A DNA stretch of 64,000 nucleotides from Triatoma infestans. Lineage: Eukaryota; Arthropoda; Insecta; Hemiptera; Reduviidae. The position numbers and the translations under genes were made by a program. Position 1 is the stretch's first letter; every line of letters begins with the position of its first letter. Where the stretch lies: positions 186,001 through 250,000 of the forward strand of contig JAAEAF010000285.1 in assembly GCA_011037195.1 (NCBI GenBank), written 5' to 3'. Shown piece by piece: positions 56,641 through 64,000 of this stretch. The notes under the pieces are model-generated. The model searched no databases, was not told the DNA's origin, and saw only the letters and a list, made by a program, of their open reading frames with translations.

Positions 56641-57000
56641 CTTTTATTATATTATTATTTATTATATTATATATTTATTATATATTATTATTTATTATAT
56701 TTATTATATCGATCTATTATTATATTATTATTATCCTCTCTAACAATAGGAAGTAATAGGAAGTATTGAAATCATTTTAAAGGAATTCTCGAAATGGTCC
56801 TTTCTTCAAAAATACATGTGAAAATCGCAGGAAGTTCATACTTCAGACTTCGTTTAGATATTAACTTCGGATCCCAGGCTTTTTTTTTAAAAAAAAAAAA
56901 GATTCAAAAGATTTACCATAATTTTTTTTATAACTTTTTTTTTATTAAACATTTACAACTGCACGAAATAGTACAACTAGTAAAACAGCTGTATGTACAT
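56641..57000. other. AT-rich low-complexity sequence
   Basis: TATTAT repeats at 56645-56730 and A/T runs at 56880-56945; nothing coding is recognised. Confidence 0.6.
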
Positions 57001-57790
57001 ATATGAGGCGTGAAGTCGTGAATGGTGTTCATCAAGCAATGAATGCCATTAGTCAACCAGTTGGTCGCCGGGCTGGGGCGCATCACCCGTCTGGGGTGGG
57101 GAGTGTTGTTGAGAAGAAGTTAGCTGCTAAAGGATTAGGGTGTGATGTTAAGTTTTGATGAAATTTATTGTAGCGAGTTTTGGCAAGTTCAGAGATGAAT
57201 GGAATGTTGTGATCTATGTGTATAGTATGAATTGCTTACATAAAAGGGAGCGTTTAATAAGCGGCGGAGTATTTTAGATTGAAGTGTTTGTACTGTTGAT
57301 GTTGGATCTTTTAGCCGTTCCATGAAGCTCAAATCCGTAAGTCCATATCGGTGCAAGTAGAGAAGTATACAATCGAATGTTATTCTGCAATGTTAGTTTT
57401 GAGTGTTTGTCAAGTAGTCTAGCTAGAAGCTTGTATCGTTTGTTTAGCTCAGAACGTTTAAGCCTTGTATAAGGGTTCCAAGTTAGTCTTTTGTCTAGGT
57501 ATAGTCCCATGGTCGGCTGGTGGGATAGAAATGTTGTACAAGAATACAGGTGCAAGAGTTGTTCATTTAAGTGTAAAGATTATGTATTTAGATTTTGTTG
57601 GGTTAATTTTTATGCGCCATTTTTGTAGCCAGGGTTCTAGTGGGTGAAGATGAGATGGCGGACAGTAGTTACAGTATCAGCATGTGTAGAAAGAATGGCA
57701 GTATCGTCGGCAAAAGTGTAAATGGAGGTGTTGAGATTAGAAAGTAAGTTGGCTGTGTAGATTGTGTAGAGGAGAGGAGCTGAGTGCCAT
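57001..57790 (-). pseudogene. Jockey-like LINE reverse transcriptase remnant
   Basis: The minus strand encodes APLLYTIYTANLLSNLNTSI, YTFADDTAILSTHADTV with the catalytic ADD intact, WRIKINPTKSKY in another frame, MGLYLDKRLTWNPYTRL, RYKLLARLLDKHSKL, NNIRLYTSLLAPIWTYGFEL and a decayed C-terminus to about 57010. It begins abruptly in the PLLF block, so it is 5'-truncated. Several stops and shifts make it inactive. Confidence 0.85.
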
Positions 57791-58090
57791 AATTTAAATA
57801 CTAACTACACATATAAAGGTCTATCATTGTTTTTTGTATAATTTTTCTAGATAAACTGTTTTTCTGAGAAGTCCAGAGAAAGCTATGTCCAAGAGCCTTC
57901 TCTCTAAAGTGCTATAATGTAGGATTTTCTTACCTATATATACTTCAGAAATGATTAAAATATGTTTATGCCATCCGAAAGTCGAACTTTAAGGACTGAG
58001 TTTTCAAGTTTTTTTTTTTTGAAAACGGCAAAATTCTTCCTCAACTTGTCGTCATTACATTGACGCGTAAACACCCAATATTCCTCCTAA
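57791..58090 (-). repeat. R-repeat fragment, divergent
   Basis: AACTACACATATAAAGGTCTA and CTCTAAAGTGCTATAATGTA match R-repeat words on the minus strand; the ACTTCCGG motif is mutated. Confidence 0.4.
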
Positions 58091-58555
58091 AGTTTAAAGG
58101 TTTTTTTTCTATTTATTTATTTAAAAAATACAACTTCGAGTCAATAAATCTCTCGCAACAAGTAAATAAAATGACTATATAATTGGCGTCAATGGAGTCA
58201 TCACCTATTTGGTGGCTCTCCTAATTAACACAGGAGAGGCATACACTTAACACTAGTGGCATACTAGTATAAATCACAAAACACAATATTAGACGAAATG
58301 ACGCGCTCAGACTCTTAGTTTCTATGCCTAAACTTGATAAAAAAGAGTCTTCTAGATCAGTGGTTCTTAAGCTTTTTTGGTCTATGGCACCCCAGTTCTA
58401 GGCTTCATTACCCCATTTGTTTAGAAAATGGTTAAGAACGATAACATATTAATATTTTTTTGTTTTTATTATTAAATGAAAATGTAACTGAATGAACAAA
58501 ATTAAGTAAAGTTAAAATTAGTACTAATTTATTAAAAATGAACATATATAATTTC

Positions 58556-59260
58556 ATCAGAGACATTTTCCGTGATAGCTTGCTTCATTTTGTGTGTCAT
58601 CGACCGGTTTCGGGCGTTCGCCCATCTTCAGGATGCGTTTGTCAGACATTGTGATAACACAGACTTGCACAGACAAATTCAGTTTACACACTTGAAATGT
58701 TATTGGTGTGATGTGTTTTAGAGTAGTGTTAGTGTGTAGCACGAGTGGTTTAGTAAAAGGGCTTGTAAGTATATATGTTTAAGAGAGTAAAGTATTAGAA
58801 ATAAGAAAGTAGTCACCACTGCTAACAATAAATATATTCTATTAAAATAATAACTACAAGTTATATGCAAACAAATTATTAACTTATCAATATGCACTGA
58901 TGCTATGAGAACGAAGAACAAGTGTTCTGCGTCGGTGTCTACAACAAACTTATCTTAATAAATGATCTAGAATAAAGGCAAATCTCTATCACTGGCATGA
59001 GTTTAAGAGAGCGATTCCTAAAGCAAGTGTTCTGGCTTTGAAAGCAGAATGCAGACTGTTCCAAGAATGCCCTGCTCTAGCGGGGGATTTTCTCTTACAA
59101 AAGAATTTGCCTAACGGATTCTTGTGCCTTTGTTTCTTTAATTGCAATGACCTTATATTATAGTACCTGACTCTAAATACACACTTTTTGAAGGTAAATT
59201 CACTATTTATTTTCCAAAACTGCTTCAATTAAATATTGTCAAATTTCACTAAACTATTTT
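58556..59260 (-). mobile_element. P-repeat, most complete copy with hammerhead
   Basis: On the minus strand: AGTCAGGTACTATAATATAA, AAGGTCATTGCAATTAAAGA, CCCCCGCTAGAGCAGGGC, CAGTCTGCATTCTGCTTTCA, CTCATGCCAGTGATAGAG, GCAGTGGTGACTACTTTC, ATATATACTTACAAGCCC, CATCACACCAATAACATTTC, and finally the hammerhead and GGAAAATGTCTCTGATGAAA. It is about 700 bp and non-coding. Frames on either strand are not shared with other copies. It is best viewed as a Penelope 5'/pseudo-LTR region or a non-autonomous derivative. Confidence 0.75.
58598..58635 (-). ncRNA. Hammerhead ribozyme motif, type I, copy B
   Basis: Identical core to copy A at 7267-7304: CATC, CTGAAGA, U, GGGCG-AA-CGCCC, GAAA, CCGGU, C, GATG. Conservation of every stem between two otherwise diverged copies 51 kb apart supports function at the time of insertion, or recent shared origin. 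Confidence 0.7.
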
Positions 59261-59689
59261 TCAAAACTAGGGGCCATAGACCAAAAAAGGTTAAAAACCA
59301 CTGATCTGGAAGACTTTTTTAGGCATCCAAGTTTAGGCATACAAACTAAGAGTCTGAACGCGTCATTTCGTCTAATATTGTGTTCTGCGATTTATACTGG
59401 AATTAAAATTAAACTTAATTAATTAGGAGAGCCACCAAATGGGTGATGACTCCATTGACGCCAATTATATAATCACCTTATTTACTTGTTGCGAGAGATT
59501 TATTGTCTGGTAATTCACTAAAATTTTTGCATTTCTTTCTTCCACTACACACTCTACCACACTCAACCACCACAACAATATATAATTTCATAAACCATCC
59601 TAAATCATTTTTTGAATCTAGTGACTGCCATTTTTTGAAACTAGAGCTTGATCATCACTTTCACTCAAATAACTGACATCAGACGAAAG

Positions 59690-60365
59690 CGTAGTAAGCG
59701 CTAATCTAAAAAATCACTTCTCTGGGTAATTCGAGTTTATGGAAACAAGCTATCTGATAACGCTGTGTAATGTTTTTGGTGATGATGATGTGTGTTTGTA
59801 GTAAGTAGCACGAGCGGTTTTGTATTGGGGCTTGTAAGTATGTTTGAGGAAAATATAGAAGTATAAGAATAATTAAGAAAGCACCACTGTTTTATAAATA
59901 ATTATATTATCTCTTAGAAAATTTAAGTATATTACAATATCACACTGTATCTTAATAAAATAACGTTTATCTAGAATAAAGGCAAATATCTATCATTGGC
60001 ACTGGGCAATTCCTGAAGTAGTTCTGTTCTGGCCTTCTGAAGTGTTCTGGCTTTGGAAGCAGAATTGCGACTTAGTTGATTGAAGGCTGAGTTTAGACTA
60101 TCTTTTATGAACTGAACTATTTGAAAGCTGATGGCTCTCTCTATTCTTTGGAATTCCTCTCTCTCTCTCTAGCGGGGGAATTTTCTTGTATAAAAGATTT
60201 ACCCTAACGTGATTTTGTGCCTTTGTTTTTCTATTTGCCATGATCCCAATTTACAGTAACTGACACTAAAATACACTCTTTTTGAAGTTAAATTCACATT
60301 ATAAAATATTCTAAATTATTTTTAAAAACTATTATTTTTCATTTCGTTCTTCCACTACAGCTGTA
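59690..60365 (-). mobile_element. P-repeat copy, adjacent and same orientation
   Basis: Minus strand: TTAGTGTCAGTTACTGTAAA, TCATGGCAAATAG, CCCCCGCTAGAGAGAGAGAG, CAGAATTGCGACTT reversed order landmarks, GCCAATGATAGATATTTGCC, ATACTTACAAGCCCCAATAC and AAACCGCTCGTGCTACTTAC. It ends near AACATTACACAGCG without the hammerhead block. It lies 430 bp from the hammerhead copy in the same direction. Confidence 0.65.
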
Positions 60366-61006
60366 TTCAACCAGATAAGTTGAGAGAAAAGCTATAAGTA
60401 ATAACCTAATTTTTTCACATAGGATAGGGTAAGAATCTTTCTTTTGCTCCCAAAATATTCCTTGCTCCAGCGTATTAAACAAGGATTGGCTTACGTTGTC
60501 TGTGATAAGCTCTTGCACCGACTGTTGAATTCTGACAGCGGTCCCATTTGTTGAAACAGGGTTGAATACTCATTGGGGCACTTCAAGCGCAGTGATATCC
60601 TGAAATCTGATTTCTATATTCTCTTTCAATTTATTTGCGAAGGAAATAATAAACTTCCAAGTAGTCATTAGATGTAAGTAAAATTTTATACATGTAAATT
60701 GCAGTAAGAGAAAGTCGTGTGGGTGTTTCACACCATATTTTTTTAAATTTCTATTTAAAGAGAAAAAATGTGCAGTGAAAGACCCATACCGCAACTTTCT
60801 CTTATACTGCAATTTTCACAGTTATAATTGACTAATTCTCTTTAAACAAGTTATTCTTATTAGATATTTAGTACGATTCACTTTAATATGAATGAGAAAA
60901 TCTAGACATTATAAAACGACTTTTTAGAGAAATGTATAACCTTCACCTCCCTCAAAAACACTTGAGTGCATTTTATCGGTAAAAATTTCAAACGAAAGTG
61001 ATGGAT
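60366..61006. repeat. R-repeat end pieces
   Basis: GCAGTAAGAGAAAGTCGTGT then GGGTGTTTCACACC at 60700-60735 (minus end) and CCGCAACTTTCTCTTATACTGC at 60790 (plus start) are two R-repeat ends facing each other. 60840-61006 continues an R-repeat with TCACCTCCCTCAAAAACACTT. 60366-60690 shows nothing recognisable. Confidence 0.5.
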
Positions 61007-61422
61007 GAATATGTGGATGAATCCGCAATGCTGGATAACATCTGGTATTTTATTCGTCGTAGCATGCATATTTATTTCCTTCCTGACCGGTTTCGGATTT
61101 TCATCCATCGTCAGAGTAAATTCACCAAGTTCGTGTAGAGAGTTCACTTCAACGTAATATTTCTGTTGCTCTCACACTTGTTGGTTTTATATAAGTATGA
61201 GGGGAGGTTATAAGGTTATGTTAATCACACACACATAATAACATAACCTTATAACCTCCTCACATATTTATATAAAACCTACAAGTGTGAGTGCAACAGA
61301 AACATTACGTTTAAGTGAACTCTCTACACGAACTTAGTGAATTCACATAGACGATGGATGAAAATCCGAAACCGATCAGGAAAGAAATAAATATGCATGC
61401 TACGATGCATAAAATACCAGAT
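61007..61422. mobile_element. E-repeat, complete inverted unit with 13 bp target duplication
   Basis: This 416 bp unit inserted in R-repeat sequence is bounded by GAAAGTGATGGAT at 60994-61006 and 61423-61435. The two halves are inverted copies: CATCTGGTATTTTATTCGTC at 61039 returns as GCATAAAATACCAGATG at 61407-61423. The centre is a palindrome GGTTATAAGGTTATGTTA / TAACATAACCTTATAACC at 61207-61255. The left half carries an intact-looking hammerhead on the minus strand; the right half a damaged one on the plus strand (ATAGACGA in place of CTGACGA). No protein is encoded. Confidence 0.85.
61079..61120 (-). ncRNA. Hammerhead ribozyme motif, E-type, second copy
   Basis: Minus strand: TTTACT, CTGACGA, U, GGAT-GAAA-ATCC, GAAA, CCGGU, C17, AGGAAG. 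It differs from 14597-14638 at one helix I base only (the mismatched position, A for G), so base changes avoid the paired and core positions. Confidence 0.6.
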
Positions 61423-61435
61423 GAAAGTGATGGAT

Positions 61436-62530
61436 CTCTATATTTGTCGTATAACAATTTTAACATTACTGTCGGTGTTTTTATGGAGAAAATCGCAAAA
61501 AACAGGTGGAGGGAGGGAGTCCAGTAAAGCCGCACTTCCGATTAACCGGATTTTCTTTAAAACTCGGAATTTTAGTGACATATTTAATTCTGATTAATAT
61601 TATTTGGATGAATTATAGGGTAAAGCTAGGAGAGATGATATGGTCGGAGAGAAAAACGCAGGCTTTACTTCTCTTGTTTGCCAACACGTGGCGTCATGGA
61701 AGTCAGTCGAGGAGTAGAGAGATCAGAAGCGAACATATTGCACAATTCTTCAGTTATTTTGTCTGTTCTTCTGTGTTCTAGGAACATTTATAAGCATCAG
61801 CGTGTGTTTTCATAACGTGAATTTTCATAACGCTTAGTAAAGTTTTTTATTTTTTTATATACTATATTAAAAAATTGAAATGAAAGATTTCCAGCTGTCG
61901 TTAAAGTTGGGCTCGTAGACATAGTGTTTACCAAGTTTCATGTCGATCAGCCATGTTACCCTCACAGAGAAGAGGTCTCCTACCTATGGTGCGTCATTTT
62001 GTTTCTGGAATAAATGAGAATGTCTTTATTTTGAAAAATAACATTTTTTTGCAGATAATAGTAGTTGACATACGTTTTATAAGTATTACCTCTTTAATAT
62101 ATCTCCGATATTTTGATACAGGGCATAACTTTGAAATGTGCGTCATCTCTCCTACTTTACCTTATAATAAATTAAAATAATACTTGAGAGGAAATCTTAA
62201 CCCCGCCACTCCACCAGAATCCCTCTTAAATGAATTTTCCCGGAGAAATCTTATACATAAAAGTTATAGTTTTTTTTGTAAGTGTAGTTAACACAATATT
62301 GTTTAAAGAAAAAAAAATCATTGGAGCCAATTTTCTGGAAAATCTCAAAAAAATTGAAAAATCCATATAATAATGCGGAAGTTGTGTTTTTGTCCGAAAC
62401 GTTATTGTCAAGTCCCCTAGTGAAACTTAAATATTAAGTTTGAAACGGTCTGCGATTATCTGGTTTTTGAGTTATACTGACCCACACACAAACAGACATT
62501 TCATTTTTTTGGAGGAATGTGACCCACTTT
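61436..62530 (+). repeat. R-repeat, interrupted by a MITE
   Basis: Modules with GCACTTCCGATTAACCGGAT at 61532, TATTTAATTCTGATTAATAT, then after 62161 CCCCGCCACTCCACCAGAAT, AATGCGGAAGTTGTG and the tail CAATTTAGAAAATTTGACC. The whole block is more diverged than the 33 kb copy. Confidence 0.65.
61618..62161. mobile_element. MITE with ~25 bp terminal inverted repeats
   Basis: Left end GGGTAAAGCTAGGAGAGATG and right end (reverse complement) GGTAAAGTAGGAGAGATGAC pair with one indel. TTATA flanks both sides (61613-61617, 62162-62166). It splits an R-repeat module. The 544 bp interior has no coding capacity; the superfamily is unknown. Confidence 0.75.
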
Positions 62531-63628
62531 TGTTCAATTTAGAAAATTTGACCAGGAGCAAAAGATAAGGTTGCCGATCATGGATTTAAGCAATATAAAA
62601 CTTTTATTTGAAACATTTTATTTTCAGAGTTTGTAGGAACTGAGACGTTCGGCTTATCTGTAAATTCAGTAAATTTTACTCTTTCAAGATCTAATGGGAG
62701 GGTTTTTTTAGTAAAAAAAACACCGACTTTAAAAAAAAGAACATCAGAAAAGTGAGTATAGCAGTGAAAACGTCATGTGAGTGTTTCACAACAAAATTTT
62801 TTTGAAGTTCAATAAAAGTTGGTTCGTATAATTATCGAAATTACAAAATTTCATTGTCAGCAAATATATTGGTTGTTTCAATTTTTGAGTATCCATAAAA
62901 ACAGGAAGAGTTTAAGATACAGAATATTTTATACACTATTAAGTTATAGTTTAGATTTAGTTTAGAAATGGATATAGGTGCCTTGTTCATCTTCTAGGAA
63001 GTAGATCTTTATATCTATTATGCAGACAAAGAGAAAGGTTAACTGTAATAGTACACGTATTGAAAGGATGTGTCAGGTCTTGCGGCATATAGGGCAAAGA
63101 CTATGGCCCTACTATGAGAGCAGGTGTGTAATATTAATAGAGAATGGCACTTCTTATTATAAAATGCATTCTTGTTGAATATAAATGTGTAGAATATTAG
63201 ATTTTGTCACATCCTTTGAAAGCTAAAGTGAATTAAATAAACAAACTCTTTCAGCTTGTGCTCTAAAGTAACGGTTCTTAACCTTGTGTGACTGGGGAAA
63301 AATATTTCAATAATGAAACCTGGAAGTGTAATTTTACTGATTTTTACCTTCACTTATTATTGGTAACTGAAAAGTATTGCGTATGTGCCAAATTTTCCAA
63401 ATAGAATGAGTACAAGAACTAAAAATATTTCCTTTCACCTTAGTCGCACTAAAACATAGCTTACAGAAGTTGTGATCAAATTTGGCCCTAGCGGACAACT
63501 TTTGCCACATACACATATATTATATATGTGAAACCAGACACATAAACATACTAACTTTTCAGAATTGCCAAATAAATTAGGCAACAAAATTTGCACACGT
63601 ACTGAAACTTATAGACTTGTATGATTAT
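62531..63628. other. AT-rich sequence, nothing recognised
   Basis: TGTGAGTGTTTCACAACAAA at 62774 is a lone R-repeat end. GTAACGGTTCTTAACCTTGTG at 63270 looks like a hAT end without a visible partner. Confidence 0.4.
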
Positions 63629-63900
63629 AGTGGCATTTACAAGCTCGAATAACCGGAATGTTGCGATGTTTGTATAGGCCAGTCCGGCAGAAAAACCCGG
63701 AAACGATTTTCAAAACTTACATCCAATCTTAAAAAAATCAAAAAAACCTGATTTCAACTATGGCAACCACCTTAAACTCCACCTTTAACGTAACAACCCG
63801 ATGATATAACTTCACAATATTAACACTAATAAATTCGGACCCCAAATGACGTCGACTGGACATACTTGAACAACTCGAAGTATACTGACATAAGATATCA
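63629..63900 (+). pseudogene. Penelope-like GIY-YIG endonuclease fragment
   Basis: The plus strand encodes GIYKLE, a stop, PECCDVCIGQSGRKTRKRFS (GIY-YIG with YIG changed to CIG), NYGNHLKLHL and, in another frame, RRLDILEQLEVY just before a stop at 63886. The order GIY, xIG, conserved RxxxR, then LDxLExLEIY is that of Penelope-like elements. Stops and frame changes show decay. The wording differs from the 17 kb remnant, so it is a separate family. Confidence 0.75.
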
Positions 63901-64000
63901 AAATAAAACTTAATATACGAATAAACAAAATTCGCTCTAGGAAAAATGCTTACAATCCAATGCTGTATTTATTCTATTAAATAGCTTTACAATGTCTTCA

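Larger units (their letters stand above)
58142..59505. mobile_element. Long inverted-repeat element enclosing a hammerhead P-repeat
   Basis: Arms of ~250 bp, 58142-58402 and 59261-59505, are reverse complements with modest divergence: CAATAAATCTCTCGCAACAA, AATTGGCGTCAATGGAGTCA, TTAGACGAAATGACGCG. The inner arm part CAGTGGTTCTTAAGC and GGTTAAAAACCACTG looks like hAT ends. The centre is a P-repeat with a hammerhead on the minus strand. Either a foldback transposon captured a Penelope piece, or two MITEs in opposite orientation flank it. Confidence 0.7.

Noticed and set aside
1..64000. Endogenous viral sequence or toxin gene
   Set aside because: No capsid, envelope, viral polymerase or toxin-like protein was recognised on either strand.

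Overview
This window looks like AT-rich, gene-poor chromosomal DNA from an animal, most likely an arthropod. That guess rests on insect-style RNase H LINE remnants, a mariner, hAT elements, a Helitron and Penelope-like elements; I cannot name the species. I found no convincing host gene, rRNA or functional tRNA. Nearly everything recognisable is a mobile element, and almost every coding remnant has stops or frameshifts. All calls were made by eye without database searches.

Four non-coding families recur and are named here for convenience. The R-repeat is about 1 kb, built of three imperfect ~295 bp modules each carrying an ACTTCCGG motif, with ends reading ACTTTCTCTTACTCC and its reverse complement. 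The E-repeat and P-repeat are Penelope-associated sequences carrying hammerhead-ribozyme-like motifs. The M-repeat is a ~515 bp repeat present twice.

Layout. 0-8 kb: an LTR-like fragment, an R-repeat interrupted by a GC-rich module with a TATA box and splice-like sites, and P-repeat or inverted-repeat elements, one with a well-formed hammerhead. 8.7-10.1 kb: a LINE reverse transcriptase remnant (+) interrupted by a second LINE's RNase H fragment (-). 10.5-14.7 kb: second GC-rich module, another RNase H remnant, a SINE, and a compact E-repeat. 16.6-18.65 kb: a decayed Penelope-like element (RT to GIY-YIG) with a hammerhead-like motif at each end. 20-24 kb: two different RNase H LINE remnants (+). 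26.4-28.4 kb: one CR1/Jockey-like LINE (-) with four later insertions or rearrangements inside it. 31 kb: Helitron helicase tail. 33-34 kb: best R-repeat. 35.7-41.1 kb: tRNA-like SINEs, an LTR-like fragment, a 26 bp minisatellite. 42.4-45.6 kb: R-repeat, P-repeat, Penelope N-terminal fragment in 33 bp inverted repeats, three E-repeat copies. 47-48.1 kb: a chimeric LINE insertion. 49.8-51.5 kb: a non-autonomous hAT-like element with an R-repeat inside. 52-53 kb: mariner. 53.4-56.6 kb: a LINE with a restriction-like endonuclease split by a 2.2 kb hAT element with perfect 8 bp target duplications. 57-60.4 kb: LINE RT fragment, a long inverted-repeat element enclosing a second hammerhead, another P-repeat. 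61-62.5 kb: a complete 416 bp E-repeat with 13 bp target duplication and a MITE, both inside R-repeat sequence. 63.6-63.9 kb: another Penelope GIY-YIG fragment.

The most interesting theme is several distinct families of hammerhead-ribozyme-like sequences linked to Penelope-like retroelements, including short non-coding units resembling published animal retrozymes. All share one extra nucleotide between the conserved A9 and helix II.
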